64,000 nt of DNA from Arachnopeziza araneosa (lineage: Eukaryota > Ascomycota > Leotiomycetes > Helotiales > Arachnopezizaceae). Below, piece after piece: positions 1 to 11,419 of this stretch. The stretch spans positions 90,403-154,402 of the forward strand of contig QYAI01000122.1 in NCBI GenBank assembly GCA_003988855.1, in the 5' to 3' direction. The notes under the pieces are model-generated. The model ran no database searches, was not told the DNA's origin, and was given only the letters and a program-made list of their open reading frames with translations. Within the stretch, counting starts at the first letter, position 1. The number at the start of each line of letters is the position of its first letter. The position numbers and the translations under genes were made by a program.

Positions 1-1
1 A

Positions 2-511
2 GAAGATGAAGGATACATCAACATGAACGCGCCACACAATCACCTCCCTGCTGGAAAGTGGGTCGAGATCGGCTCACCATGGAAGGACAGCATTCCTCTC
101 CTCGCTCGCGTTGGTGGTGTCATTGTCGTTGGCAAAGCCTCACAAACTCGATCACCAGGAGACCACAGATTTCCCAGCAAGAATGAGACCGAAGATGATG
201 TTCGTGCCGTGGAAATCTTCCCTCCACAAGGTGTGTCGAAGACGACTTATGAAAATACTTGGTATGAAGATGATGGCATCTCAAGACACCCCGAGGTCTC
301 ATCTTTCACGCTCAGATACAGCTCAACGGCCGAGAAGGTTGAGATTGAGTTTGTCAATGGAGACGGAAATAAATATACCCCGTTGTGGAGGGAGTTGAGT
401 ATTGTCCTACCTGTTGGCGATTCAAGAGCTGTGGTTTCGAAATCAGGAGATGCTTGTAGAGCAGGAAGTGAAACCCGAGGTCGCAAGTCCTCTATCTTGC
501 CAATTGCTTAG
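2..511 (+). CDS. GH31 alpha-glucosidase-like glycosidase, 3' end only
   Basis: This is the C-terminal end of a gene that starts before the window. The frame is open from base 2, so the ATG at 23 is internal. About 170 residues are visible. The pattern of a hydrophobic stretch with ARVGG, then a WYEDDGIS motif and beta-strand-rich sequence, matches the C-terminal beta domains of GH31 enzymes, which hydrolyse terminal alpha-glucosidic bonds; the DDG turn is typical there. The catalytic (beta/alpha)8 barrel lies upstream and cannot be seen, so substrate and exact subfamily are open. No intron is visible in this part. The stop is TAG at 509-511. Confidence 0.72.
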   Translation, partial: EDEGYINMNAPHNHLPAGKWVEIGSPWKDSIPLLARVGGVIVVGKASQTRSPGDHRFPSKNETEDDVRAVEIFPPQGVSKTTYENTWYEDDGISRHPEVSSFTLRYSSTAEKVEIEFVNGDGNKYTPLWRELSIVLPVGDSRAVVSKSGDACRAGSETRGRKSSILPIA

Positions 512-737
512 ACTAATATATCAATGATCTTTCTACATTCATCTGAGATTGACCAGTGACCGATGCTGGCTGCCGATATCTGGTTTACCCATTTAGGCGA
601 GTGGGACCATTCTAATATGTCCATCTCAGTCTGACTGCATACGACTGACTCTGACTCATCTCACGCTCGCTTGTGCCTTGACATATATATTCAACTCGCC
701 CCGACACAACTCTCCTCCAAACCACCGCACACACAAA

Positions 738-1436
738 ATGACCTCTGAATCCCAACTCCCGCTCCCGCCCCCGCCCTGGGCCCGCCCCTCGCACCACCAC
801 ACGACGCCCCGCCTCCTCCTCCGCACCGCCGTCGTGTCAGACGCCCGCGCCTTCACACAGCTCAACTCGGACCCGCTCAACTCGGAATTCGGCGGCGTCG
901 TCGGCGCCACGGCCACGCTGGCCCAGCAGGAGCTCAACCTGGCGCGGCAGGCGGGGACGACGGCGTCGGGCCAAAACGCCTTTGTCGTTGTGGTGCTACG
1001 GGACGGCGAGGTGGGCGCTGAGTTGCGGCATCTGGAGGCAGTACAAGACCTCCGCGTGCACGACGGCTGGCTGATCGGCTGCTCGGGGTTTAATTCCTTC
1101 CCGCTGGAGCGCGACGATGCGGGAAGAGACGTCCTCGTCGGCGACACGGGCATCCTGATCGACCACCACTTCGTCCGCAAAGGCTACGCGCTCGAGGCCC
1201 TGGAGCGCCTCATCGACCTCGGCTTCGGCGAGCTCGGCGTCGACATCACGTTCCTCGAGACCAACGCGACCAACACGCCCTTCCGCACCCTCATGCACGT
1301 CCTGGGCGTCGCGGATACGGAGCGCGCGGGCAGCGGGGATGGGCACGGGGGTGCGAGTGTCGTGTACCGCTTTGGGCGGGAGAGGTGGGAGGGCTGCCGG
1401 GAGGGGCTGAAGGGGGAGGGGAGGTGGTATTTGTGA
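738..1436 (+). CDS. GNAT-family N-acetyltransferase (RimJ/RimL-like)
   Basis: Single-exon gene of 232 residues. I chose the ATG at 738 because it sits in a good fungal context (ACAAAATG) and the upstream in-frame part is ordinary promoter sequence. The protein has TPRLLLRTAV near the N-terminus, the first strand of the acetyltransferase-3 type GNAT fold, then a GCSGF strand and the acetyl-CoA-binding region around GDTGILIDHHFVRKGYALEA, followed by LETNATNTPFR, which fits motif B. It is expected to move an acetyl group from acetyl-CoA to a small molecule or protein N-terminus; the substrate is unknown. The gene is much more GC-rich than its surroundings, with strong G/C preference at third positions, and has a low-complexity proline run at residues 8-13. 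Confidence 0.78.
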   Translation: MTSESQLPLPPPPWARPSHHHTTPRLLLRTAVVSDARAFTQLNSDPLNSEFGGVVGATATLAQQELNLARQAGTTASGQNAFVVVVLRDGEVGAELRHLEAVQDLRVHDGWLIGCSGFNSFPLERDDAGRDVLVGDTGILIDHHFVRKGYALEALERLIDLGFGELGVDITFLETNATNTPFRTLMHVLGVADTERAGSGDGHGGASVVYRFGRERWEGCREGLKGEGRWYL

Positions 1437-2149
1437 GGCGGTGGTTTGGGTGGAGGCATGGTGTATATAAGACAATATAACAATGCCGACTTTTTTACTT
1501 CACCCTTCCGACTTGGGAGTACGCGCACCCGCTCTTCAGAGTAAGAAAAGCTAGTGTTTGTACACGTGTTTGATTTTCAGTATCCAGAAACGCTATCCAC
1601 GCTATCCACAAACTTGACGACCCCGACTTCTCGCACGCACTTCCGGCTCAAACGTCCTAGGAGGAGTATTTTTATAAAAGCGTTTTGCTCTTGGTATGAG
1701 TAACGCTGACACCCTACATGACCTTTACATTTCCAAGTCCTCGTACTCGTACTTCCGAATCAACCGTGCTGGGAAGTGTGCTTATAAAATATTTATTTTT
1801 TGCTTAGAGTAACGCTTATGCTATCTATAATATTAACACTCTATCTCGATAGTAAGAAGAATATCTATACGAGAATTCGATTCGTTCTTAGTAATAGTAT
1901 ATAAACGATACAATATTATAACAACTCGAACTATTTTATTAACAACTTTAACTTCTCGTATTTACACTTCCGGCTACAACATACAAAGTGGTAGTGTTTA
2001 TAAAAATGTTTGATTTCTAGTTAGAGTAACGTTACATGCTATTTACAATACTAACATTCCATCTCGATAGTAAGAAAAAGTATCTATACGAGTATTCTAT
2101 CGCTCCAGTACGCTATAAACTATATACAATTTTGACACTCCGACTCCAT
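1437..2149. repeat. AT-rich gene-free stretch with degenerate direct repeats
   Basis: No credible gene is seen. The stretch holds several diverged copies of one unit. Recognisable marks are the ACTTCCG core (about 1498, 1638, 1749, 1969 and 2154), TTATAAAA-type runs (about 1671, 1781, 1999) and a longer block, CATCTCGATAGTAAGAA followed by TATCTATACGAG, at about 1839-1880 and again at about 2057-2095. The spacing is irregular and the copies differ mainly by transitions and small indels. The last copy runs to the 3' end of the neighbouring hexose transporter. It may be an old tandem duplication or a mutated mobile-element remnant. Confidence 0.6.
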
Positions 2150-3865
2150 TTACACTTCCGACTTCTGGGCCTCGACATGTTGTACGCCGAGTTTCGCGGT
2201 CATGCCCATCTCCTGAGCAAAGGTGTTGTGCGGCACCCACTTCGCGCTCGTTCTGGGCGTGGTCTCCTCCAACATCTTGTCGACCTGCTCGAGGGACAGA
2301 CCCTTGGTCTCGGGGATCAAGAAGTATGCGTAGACGAAGCAGCCGGCGCACAGACTACCCCAGATGAAGAAGATCTTGGCGCCGAGATCGACGCCACCGC
2401 CTGCGGTGCTGGTCATGTATGGGGTGATGACGGCAATGATGCAGTTCCACAGCCAGTTGGAGGCCGTGGACAGGGCGACGCCGCGGGATCGGATGGGCAG
2501 CGGGAAGACCTCGCCGATGACGACCCAGGCGCCGGGACCCCAGGTGGATGCGAAGAAGAAGATGTAGATGCAGATGAAGGCGATCATGGCTTGGACGGCG
2601 GATTTGGACTGGCCGTCGGTGACGCCGACGATGGCGACGATGAACTGGCAGATGACCATGCCGAGGGCACCCCAGATCATGATGGTGCGGCGGCCGAAGC
2701 GCTCGATGATCCAGAAGGAGAGGGGGGTGGAGCAGACGTTGACGAGGGTGGTGATGAGGGAGATGAGGAAGCTGGATGGTTAATTAGTGTCGAAGGAATT
2801 ACGAGGGGAGGACTTACGAGTTCTGGATCGTTCCGAGAGACTTGAAGAAGGTGGTGCCAAAGTAGAAGATGAAGTTGACGCCGGTGAGCTGTTGCATCAT
2901 CTGTAGGGAGGTTCCGAGGATGGTCTTTCGGAGGTTGGAGGATGGCGACCAGATGCTGCCGGAGAAGCAGTGTGCCCACGTAGCGAAGTATCCGCCTTGC
3001 GGGATGAGGGACAGTTCGTACTCGTAGTTGGCAATGATCTCGGTGAGTTCGGCCTGGACCAGTTCTGAGCCAGCGGGTTGATCTCTCAGTCGCTCGAGAA
3101 CGCGAGTTGCAGCGGGAAGGTTACCCTTCTTGACGTAGAACCGCGGTGATTCTGGGAGGAAGAAGAGGCCGAGAGCGAGGATGAGAGCCCATGCCAATTG
3201 GAGGGCCATGGGGATACGGTATGAACCCGAATCGGTGCGGTTCTGGGTGCCATAGTCAACGCAGGAGGCGAGGAGAAGACCGATGGTGATGGCGAATTGA
3301 TACCCGGAGACGATCATGCCTCGAACCTTGCGGGGTGCTGTTGATGTTAGAATTGAAAGAATAACTTGATGCAAGACGTACCAATCTCAGACATGTATAG
3401 AATGATGATGGCGGAGACGAATCCCACCCCGAAACCTGCAATCAATCGACCGGCGACGAGAAGACCGAGGGAGGACGAGGCGGTTTGCAAGATACATCCG
3501 ATGCCATAGACGAAGCAGCCGAGAATGACGGTGAAGCGACGACCGAAAAAATCCGCAAGATCACCCGCAAAGATAGCACCAAAGAAGGTTCCGGCTGAGA
3601 GGATGGAAACGATCAATGATTTGTGGCTGGTCGGAATGACAAAGGCATCAGTTTCGGCGGGCGTCGTTGGGTATGGTTTGCCCGTGTACAGATGGATAAA
3701 GTAGTTCATGGCGAGAACACCACTGATGTATCCCGAATCATAACCAAAGAAGATGCCGCCAAAGGCAGCAAAGGCGCACATAACATAGGACTTCCATGTT
3801 ACTGGCGCCTCGATGCGTTGGGTGTCCGAGTTGGAATCTGGGGATGCGAGACCGCCGCCTGCCAT
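2150..3865 (-). CDS. MFS hexose (monosaccharide) transporter
   Basis: Three exons on the minus strand: 3865-3382, 3337-2818 and 2771-2150, with introns of 44 and 46 nt whose phases join cleanly. The product is 541 residues, the usual size for fungal HXT/RCO3-type proton or facilitated sugar transporters in the plasma membrane. Visible family marks are GGIFFGYDSG in the first helix, GDLADFFGRR (the GRR loop between helices 2 and 3), LPESPRFYVKKG before the central loop, QQLTGVNFIFYFGTTFF in helix 7 (the QQxxG sugar contact), and IPETKGLSLEQVD at the end of helix 12. The protein is intact. The start is the ATG at 3865-3863 with the sequence MAGGGLAS. It is transcribed divergently from the ABC transporter across about 2.1 kb. 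Confidence 0.9.
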
Positions 3866-3874
3866 TGTGAAGGA

Positions 3875-4002
3875 AGGATGGATGGAAGGATGGATGGATG
3901 GATGGATGGACGGATTGAGAGATATGAGTGAAGATGGAGATGGGAGGAAAGGAAGAATGAATATATGTGTATGTATATATATATATATATATATAGACAG
4001 AA
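3875..4002. repeat. GGAT and TA microsatellites upstream of the hexose transporter
   Basis: A (GGAT)n run with interruptions lies at about 3876-3912, and an alternating TA tract at about 3975-3998. Both are directly upstream of the transporter start on the minus strand, so they fall in its 5' leader or core promoter. Confidence 0.85.
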
Positions 4003-4768
4003 ATATATATCCTCGGAGACGAATAGTAGTGAATCGGGCCTTTACTAGGTGGGTGGACTACTCCCACCTAGTCACCGGCGGATTGGCAAGTGCGACCGAA
4101 AAAGGGCCAGAAGACAACAGCAGAATACGCGATTCCCCAGTCCCCACGACTTGGGCGGTCCAGAGAGCGGGTCTGGCCTGGGACGGTGGAGGGGCGGTGG
4201 AGTGGCGGGGCGCGGAGGTGGCGGTGGGTGAAGTTTTCCGGGCACGAGGACGGGGTCACTTGATGATCGTATTCTTGGAGTATTTTCCCCCCCAGAACGA
4301 GCTGAGGGATGGAGAATGTGATGGGAAAGAAAACAAGAAACGAGATGACCAATGCGGCGAAAGAAGAGGCTCATTGCTGCCCCTGGGGAAGATGGGAGTC
4401 GCTGCGGGAGCTCGCTTACTGTAGCGTGCAGCCTAAGGTTTTCAGGGAGTGTGATGGGCAGAGGAACACAAGCGAGAGAAGTTTCGAAGCGACCAGTGGA
4501 GACTCTGGAGTAAGACCGAGAGCACCTCGGCCCAGCCCAACCGTGCATGGAACAAGTGACGTCTCTCCTCGACATGTGGCGTCGCAGACGGCATTACTCT
4601 GCTGCATCCCTCGGGCCTTTTAGCCAAGCGAAGGGAGAAGCATCTCAGTATGTCGCGTGGGAGTTGAGAATAGACGGTGGAAGAAGACGCGTTCCTCGAG
4701 AGCGATCCTTGATTGGAGATCCATGGATGGCTCAGAGGGAGAAGATTCAAGATGTACGTGACTTGAGA

Positions 4769-5160
4769 AGAAGAGACATGTGATGGGTGTTGGTGGGCAA
4801 CTCAACTCTTACCAAAGTCTTCTCGCTGCTTCCAAGGCTCTTGATAATCCAAAAGGGGGATTTGATACTTGGTTTTCATACGTCATCCAACCTGAAGCTA
4901 AGATGGCCCGAGTCATGTAGAACTTCGAGCAAGAGAGTCACTACCAGAGTACCTATATATTAGAGGAGAACATTTAAGGTTCTAGTAAGAAAAGGACTTG
5001 CAGGAAGGGTCATGTGATGCTCGTCAGGTGGGCATCCAACCCTTAGCTAAAACTTGAAAGTAGCTAGATATCCTCGCTGGTTCTCAAGCTCTTGATAATC
5101 CAAAGAAGGAGGCGATATCTACCTAGGTAGTCTTTTCATACCTCATCCAAATTGCTAATA
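4769..5160 (+). repeat. Imperfect tandem duplication of about 150 bp
   Basis: Two related blocks follow each other at about 4769-4905 and 5008-5160, offset by about 240 bp. Both contain, in the same order, a CATGTGATG motif, GGTGGGCA, a CTCTTGATAATCCAAA core and a TTTTCATAC-TCATCCAA end (about 4840-4890 and 5090-5150). The copies differ by substitutions and small indels, so the duplication is not recent. Confidence 0.75.
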
Positions 5161-5992
5161 CGTGCAAGGCTGCCCCTTTTTATACATAAATTTTGAAGGG
5201 AAGAAACACGCCATGGTCGTGGCTCAGCTTGGCTGAAGTCGCCGGAAGCCTCGGATCAGATCTTCTCTCTGCTGACACCGTCGGAACGCTGAAAGGTAAA
5301 CAAACACAACTTATGCTGTGCACAATAAGAGGCACTTCCCGTCCCGAGAGCGCAATGCTGGCACGGATCAAACAATCTACCGCCGGAGCTCGTTCAAGCC
5401 CGAATCACGGTGGGAGATTGAAGTTTCCAGTGTAAAGTACGTAAATACACAGTACGTAAATACCTCGAGAGACAACACGGTAGTGTAGCATCCCGATGCT
5501 TGGCAGCTATCATTGGACCGGGCCACACATAGGGATTTGTGAAGATGCATAAATTGCTGTTTCTACCTCCGAACTGGCATCTAAAGCCTCGGCCGATGTG
5601 CGCGGAGTTAGCGAACATGTCGTCGCAACCAATCTGATGGCCGGAGAAGCCGGCAGACAGCGCTTGCCATCATCTTTCAAGCGAGCGCCCATCTGATTTG
5701 CCTCGTCGTACGGGATCCTTCAAACCCCGGATGCTGAACGACATCACGTGTTTCGGCCTCGCGTTCTTCGGAGTCGGCTCTCTCTTTGTCCTTCTGCATC
5801 TCCAGATACGAACGGGATGAGGTCAATGGCTGGACCAACGCTAGGATTTGATGACATGGAGATAAAAGCGACTCGACTCCCACAGGAATCCATCTTCTCA
5901 CTTGTTGATCAGGATTGAGAGTGGACAAGGAGAGTTCACACAAATCCACCTCAATTCGTCAACAACCCCCGCACCAACCACATCACCTCAAG

Positions 5993-8900
5993 ATGGCTTC
6001 ACACGAGCCCCGCGAATATCTTCCAATTCGCACCGAGAACATCCTCAACGACGAGGATGACAAAAATGAACAGAGTAATCACCCCCGGGCGAATTCCAGC
6101 AGCTCCACCGTTGGGTATGGGGACAATCTCGAATTGCAACGAACACAAACAAGCAAGTCGGTCAGAGATCGAAGGCAGTTTGAACCCATCCGCTCTGGAG
6201 ATCGAGAAGAGCTGCACAGGATAGCATCCACGTTTGGTGGGTCGGTCAATTTGACCAGGACCCTGAGCCGACCTCAAGAGAGCCTGAATCGCCGAGACAC
6301 GCTGGCTGACGTCAAACTCGGCGATCCTGTGCTGGATCCGACGAGTCCCGAGTTTGATGTGTACAAATGGACGAGAATGTGAGTGCTGCGTCATTCTTGC
6401 AGGAAGAGTTTAACGATTGAAGGTTGATGCGATTAGCCGATGACAATAATGTAATCCAGCGACGCGCCGGGGTTGTTTGGAAGGACCTCAAAGTATGCGG
6501 CTCCGGATCGGCCATCAATCTACAGAAGAACGTTGGTTCCCTATTTCTAGCACCGCTTCGAATGGGCGAATTCTTCGGCAAAGGGCCAGAGAAGACGATC
6601 CTCAACGACTTTGATGGAGTCCTGAAATCTGGAGAGATGTTGGTTGTGCTTGGGCGACCGGGAAGTGGATGTTCGACCCTGTTGAAGACGTTGATGGGTG
6701 AGCTTCACGGCCTGGATCTGAAGTCGCAATCTGAAATTCACTACAATGGCATCACTCAAGCACAGATGCTGAAACAGTTCAAGGGAGAAATTGTCTACAA
6801 CCAAGAAGTTGACAAACATTTCCCGCATCTGACGGTGGGCCAAACCCTCGAGTTCGCCGCTCGAGTACGAACACCTCAACAAAGATTAGTCGAAGGTGTT
6901 ACGAGAGAACAGTGGGCAACGCATATGGCACAGGTAGTGATGACCGTCTTTGGATTATCGCACACTTACAACACCAAAGTCGGTAATGATTTCGTTCGGG
7001 GGGTCTCTGGTGGAGAGAGAAAGCGAGTGAGTATTGCTGAGATGGCACTTGCTGGGTCTCCGATCGCAGCTTGGGACAACTCAACGCGAGGGTTGGATGC
7101 GGCAACAGCTCTGGAGTTTACTCGATCACTTCGAATGACGGCTAACCTCAGTGGATCGGTTCACCTCGTTGCCATCTACCAAGCCTCGCAAGCCATCTAC
7201 GACGAGTTTGACAAGGCAGTGGTCCTCTACGAAGGACGACAGATTTACTTCGGTCCGTGTGATGAAGCAAAACAATACTTTGTGGATATGGGCTGGGAAT
7301 GTCCAACTCGTCAAACCACTGGGGATTTCCTCACATCCGTCACCAACCCCGTTGAGCGCCGTGTGCGACAAGGATTTGAGAAGAAGGTCCCTCGCACATC
7401 GGAAGAATTTGAGAGATACTGGAAAGAATCAGCACACTACAAGTCGATGCGTGAAGAACGTGAAGCTCACGAGGAAGAATTTCCCATGGGCGGAAAGACG
7501 CTGGATGACTTTCATGCTAGTAGGAAGGGCATGCAAGCAAAACATGTCCGATCTGAGTCTCCGTATACTATCAGCATTCCTATGCAAGTCAGATACTGTA
7601 CACAACGAGCGTACCAGCGTCTCTGGAATGACAAGACCTCGACAATTACTACCATCATCGGACAAATCGTCATGGCATTGATCATTGGTTCTGTATTCTA
7701 CGGAACCCCAAGTAATACCGGTAGTTTCTTCCAGAAAGGTGGTGTCTTATTCTTCGCCGTCCTCCTCAACGCCCTCATTTCTATCAGCGAGATCAACACT
7801 CTGTATTCACAACGTCCGATTGTGGAGAAGCAGGCCTCATACGCTTTCTATCATCCATTTACTGAAGCTTTAGCTGGCATCATCGCCGATGTTCCAGTGA
7901 AATTTTTAATTGCGACATGCTTCAACATTATTCTATACTTTCTGTCTGGGCTAAGACGAGAACCATCCCAGTTCTTCATCTTCTTCCTGTTCAATTTCGT
8001 CGCCATCCTCACCGTAAGTAAATCACTGTCCAATGCTCACGAGCTTACGATGTATAGATGTCTCAAATGTTCCGCAGCATTGCCGCATCTACCAAGACCG
8101 TCAGTCAAGCTCTCGCAATAGCAGGTGTCACGGTTCTTGCTGTGGTAATCTACACCGGCTTCACAATCCCACGTCCTCTCATGCATCCTTGGTTCAAATG
8201 GCTCAGCTGGATCAATCCTGTTGCCTACGCTTTCGAAGGTTTATTTGTCAACGAATTACACGGTAGACAATTTACCTGCTCTAATATTGTACCTTCTGGT
8301 CCCGGATATTCTCACACAGGAGATAACTTCATCTGTGCTGTTGCTGGATCCAAGGTTGGACAATTCACTGTGTCGGGCGACGATTACCTAGCCAGTCAGT
8401 TCCAGTACTCTTACTCACATATTTGGCGAAACTTGGGCTTCCTCTTTGCTTTCATGATCTTTTTCTTGTGTCTCTACCTCTTTGCAACGGAATTCAACTC
8501 TTCGACCGACAGCACAGCAGAGGTACTCGTCTTCCGCCGTGGACACGTACCACAGCAACTCTTGGATGCCGAGAAAGCTGCAAAGCATGACGAAGAAGCT
8601 CCGATTGCAGGGGCAGGAACCGCCAACGCCGGCAGGGATAGCAAAGATGTACAAAAAGAACAAGACGAGGAAGTGGCTGCTCTCACACCGCAAACAGATA
8701 TCTTCACATGGAAAGATGTCTGCTATGATATCAAGATCAAAGGCGAGCCACGAAGACTTCTCGACAATGTTTCTGGTTGGGTTAAGCCTGGCACTTTAAC
8801 TGCTCTGATGGGTGTATCAGGTGCGGGAAAGACTACCCTCCTGGATGTCCTCGCTCAGCGTGTTTCGATGGGCGTGGTGACTGGTGACATGTTTGTATCA

Positions 8901-10846
8901 GGCAAACCGTTAGATGAAGCTTTTCAGCGAAATACTGGATATGTTCAGCAGCAGGATCTACATCTAGAAACCACAACCGTTCGTGAAGCCCTCAGATTCT
9001 CAGCTATGCTTCGACAACCAAAATCCGTCTCAAAGGAAGAGAAATATGCATTCGTGGAGGATGTCATCAAGATGTTGGCCATGGAAGATTTCAGCGAGGC
9101 AGTCGTTGGCGTACCTGGCGAAGGTTTGAATGTGGAGCAGAGGAAACTTCTGACCATCGGTGTTGAGTTGGCTGCGAAGCCTGCCTTGCTTCTTTTCTTG
9201 GATGAGCCTACTTCTGGTCTTGATTCTCAGTCATCTTGGGCTATCGTTGCATTCCTTCGAAAGCTTGCAGACAACGGACAAGCCGTTCTTGCAACCATTC
9301 ATCAACCTAGTGTAAGCTTCATCGAATTACGAGACAACTAACTTACTCTATTAGGCTATTTTATTCCAAGAATTTGATCGTCTTCTGTTCCTTGCGAAGG
9401 GAGGCAAAACAGTTTACTTTGGCGACATTGGAAAGAACTCCAGAACCTTACTCGACTATTTTGAATCAAATGGCGCTGCGAAGTGTGGCGATGACGACAA
9501 CCCGGCAGAATACATGCTGACCATGGTCGGTGCTGGAGCTACTGGAAAGTCGACGAAAGACTGGCATGAAGTATGGAAGAACTCCAATGAAGTTCAAGAA
9601 GTACAGAATGAGCTCGCTCGTATCAAGGAAGAGATGGGTTCCCAAAATCTAGAAGGAGATTCAAGATCCCACTCTGAATTCGCAATGCCATTTACAAATC
9701 AGTTGTACGAGGTCACAAAACGAGTCTTTCAACAATATTGGCGAACCCCTGGTTACATTTATTCCAAACTCCTCCTCGGCGTTTCGTCAGCCCTCTTCAT
9801 CGGATTCTCGTTCTTCCACGCAGATTCAACTCAACAAGGCCTCCAAGACGTGATATTCTCCATCTTTATGACCACCACAATTTTCACGTCATTGGTTCAG
9901 CAGATCATGCCTCGGTTCATCCTACAGCGTGATCTTTACGAAGTCCGTGAGCGCCCAAGCAAGGCCTATAGTTGGAAGGCCTTTATCTTGGCCAATATCG
10001 TCGTGGAAATTCCTTACCAGATTCTATTGGGTATCTTGGTTTTCGCATCATACTTCTATCCGATTTACACACGTGGTGGTTTTCCATCGTCGGATCGACA
10101 AGGACTTATCCTTCTACTTCAGGTACAATTCTTCGTTTTCGCATCCACATTTGCACACATGTTGATTTCCGCATTACCTGATGCGCAAACTGCCGGCAAT
10201 ATTGCAACTCTGATGTTCTCTCTCACGCTCACTTTCAATGGTGTATTCCAACCGCCCAACGGTAGGCTGACCATCTTATCTCGTAAGCTTTGACTAACTT
10301 CATATAGCACTACCTGGATTCTGGATCTTCATGTATCGTGTTTCACCTCTGACATGTAAGTTTGCCTTTTCGCGGTTGAATTCTTTTACTGACAACTTAG
10401 ATCTCGTTTCGGCGATAGCATCTACCGGTCTCTCTGGACGAAAAGTTGTCTGCGCTGCCAATGAGCTCGCTGTAATGCAACCACCAATGGGAAAGACCTG
10501 CGGAGCATATCTCGATGATTACGCAAAAGTAGCAGGAGGAGCTGTCTACAATCCCAATGCATCATCGGATTGTCAATACTGCACCACAGTCATCGCCGAC
10601 GAATTCTTAAGCTCCGTTTCCGTAAGCTTCTCTACTCGTTGGCGAAACTACGGCATCGGCTTTTCTTACATCTTTTTCAACATCTTTATGGCCATCATGC
10701 TTTATTATCTTTTCCGGGTTCGAAAGGGTTCTAAGAAGAGTATGAAGAAGCAGAAGCCGGTGTTGGGGAAGGATCCGGAAAAGAATCCGGGAGCTGAAAA
10801 CGCCAAGGCGCAGACTGTACAGACTCCGCAGGACTCTGAAAAGTAA
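5993..10846 (+). CDS. PDR-type ABC transporter (ABCG, full size)
   Basis: Six exons: 5993-6378, 6423-8013, 8058-9311, 9355-10261, 10308-10355 and 10401-10846; the phases add up to 1543 residues, normal for fungal pleiotropic drug resistance pumps in the plasma membrane. The layout is NBD1-TMD1-NBD2-TMD2. NBD1 has the PDR-typical Walker A with Cys for Lys (GRPGSGCSTLLK, about residue 206), a good signature VSGGERKRVSI (about 323) and a weakened Walker B (DNSTRGLD). NBD2 has a normal Walker A (GVSGAGKTTLL, about 911) and Walker B (LFLDEPTSGLD), but the degenerate signature LNVEQRKLL. This asymmetry is standard in the family. The protein should export hydrophobic compounds, possibly azoles or plant metabolites; the substrate is not readable. 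The start at 5993 opens with MASHEPREYL. Exon 5 is only 48 nt. Confidence 0.93.
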
Positions 10847-11419
10847 TGGGTTGTTTTTAGAGGGAGGCTGGGCATTGGTAATTGGCGGAGTTTCAACGGG
10901 CATTGATTTAATGATAATTAATGAGGTTATAGAAGATTATATATCAGGCTTTACATGATCAAGCAGCATAGAATTCTTTGCTCATGTGATGGCCCCGCCT
11001 TATTCACGCCGGCTTAAGAGGCTGAGTCTACGCATCGTCGATACCGCGAATCCGAAAGATCCAAACAATGCACGCCAAGAAAGTCAACAAATCAACCCAT
11101 CTCTTACCAGGCTTATCATAAGCTTCATTCTCATTCAATGGCTCTCAGGAACCGCTGCCCTCCCCCAAGCCCCCACAATCACAGCGCCACAACAACCCCT
11201 CCCCCTCTCCACCAATCCACAGCCCTACGTCTCACTTGCGTGTAACCAGTTCAATGGCCGTCGAGTCGCAGTCTGCCCTCGCTTAAGCATGGCTCTCTGC
11301 AAGGCAGCGCAAGCATCTCAGCACCACTCCCAGGCTGCGTGCGACTAAAGTTATAATGGCGGGGCCCCTCCAACTCCCGGTCTTGGCTCTCTTCCAATAT
11401 CGATCTCAATATCGCACCC
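10847..11419. other. Intergenic; one doubtful 120-residue frame
   Basis: Between the ABC transporter and the next gene. A frame at 10986-11348 (+) could encode 120 residues with one hydrophobic stretch (LIISFILIQWL) and four cysteines, but it has no recognisable family and may be chance. Nothing else is seen. Confidence 0.3.

Larger units (their letters stand above)
3866..5992. other. Long divergent promoter region, no gene seen
   Basis: About 2.1 kb between the starts of the hexose transporter (-) and the ABC transporter (+). Open frames here are short or biased by low complexity, and none shows a domain. The stretch holds two microsatellites and an imperfect duplication (listed separately). 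Its length suggests room for complex control, but no operator could be assigned. Confidence 0.6.

Noticed and set aside
2036..2845. Open frame of 269 codons on the plus strand
   Set aside because: It lies opposite exon 3 of the hexose transporter and mirrors its GC-rich codons; the composition is Asp/Gly-rich without a domain.
3813..4424. Open frame of 203 codons on the plus strand
   Set aside because: It begins inside the first exon of the transporter on the other strand and reads through the GGAT and TA microsatellites; low complexity only.
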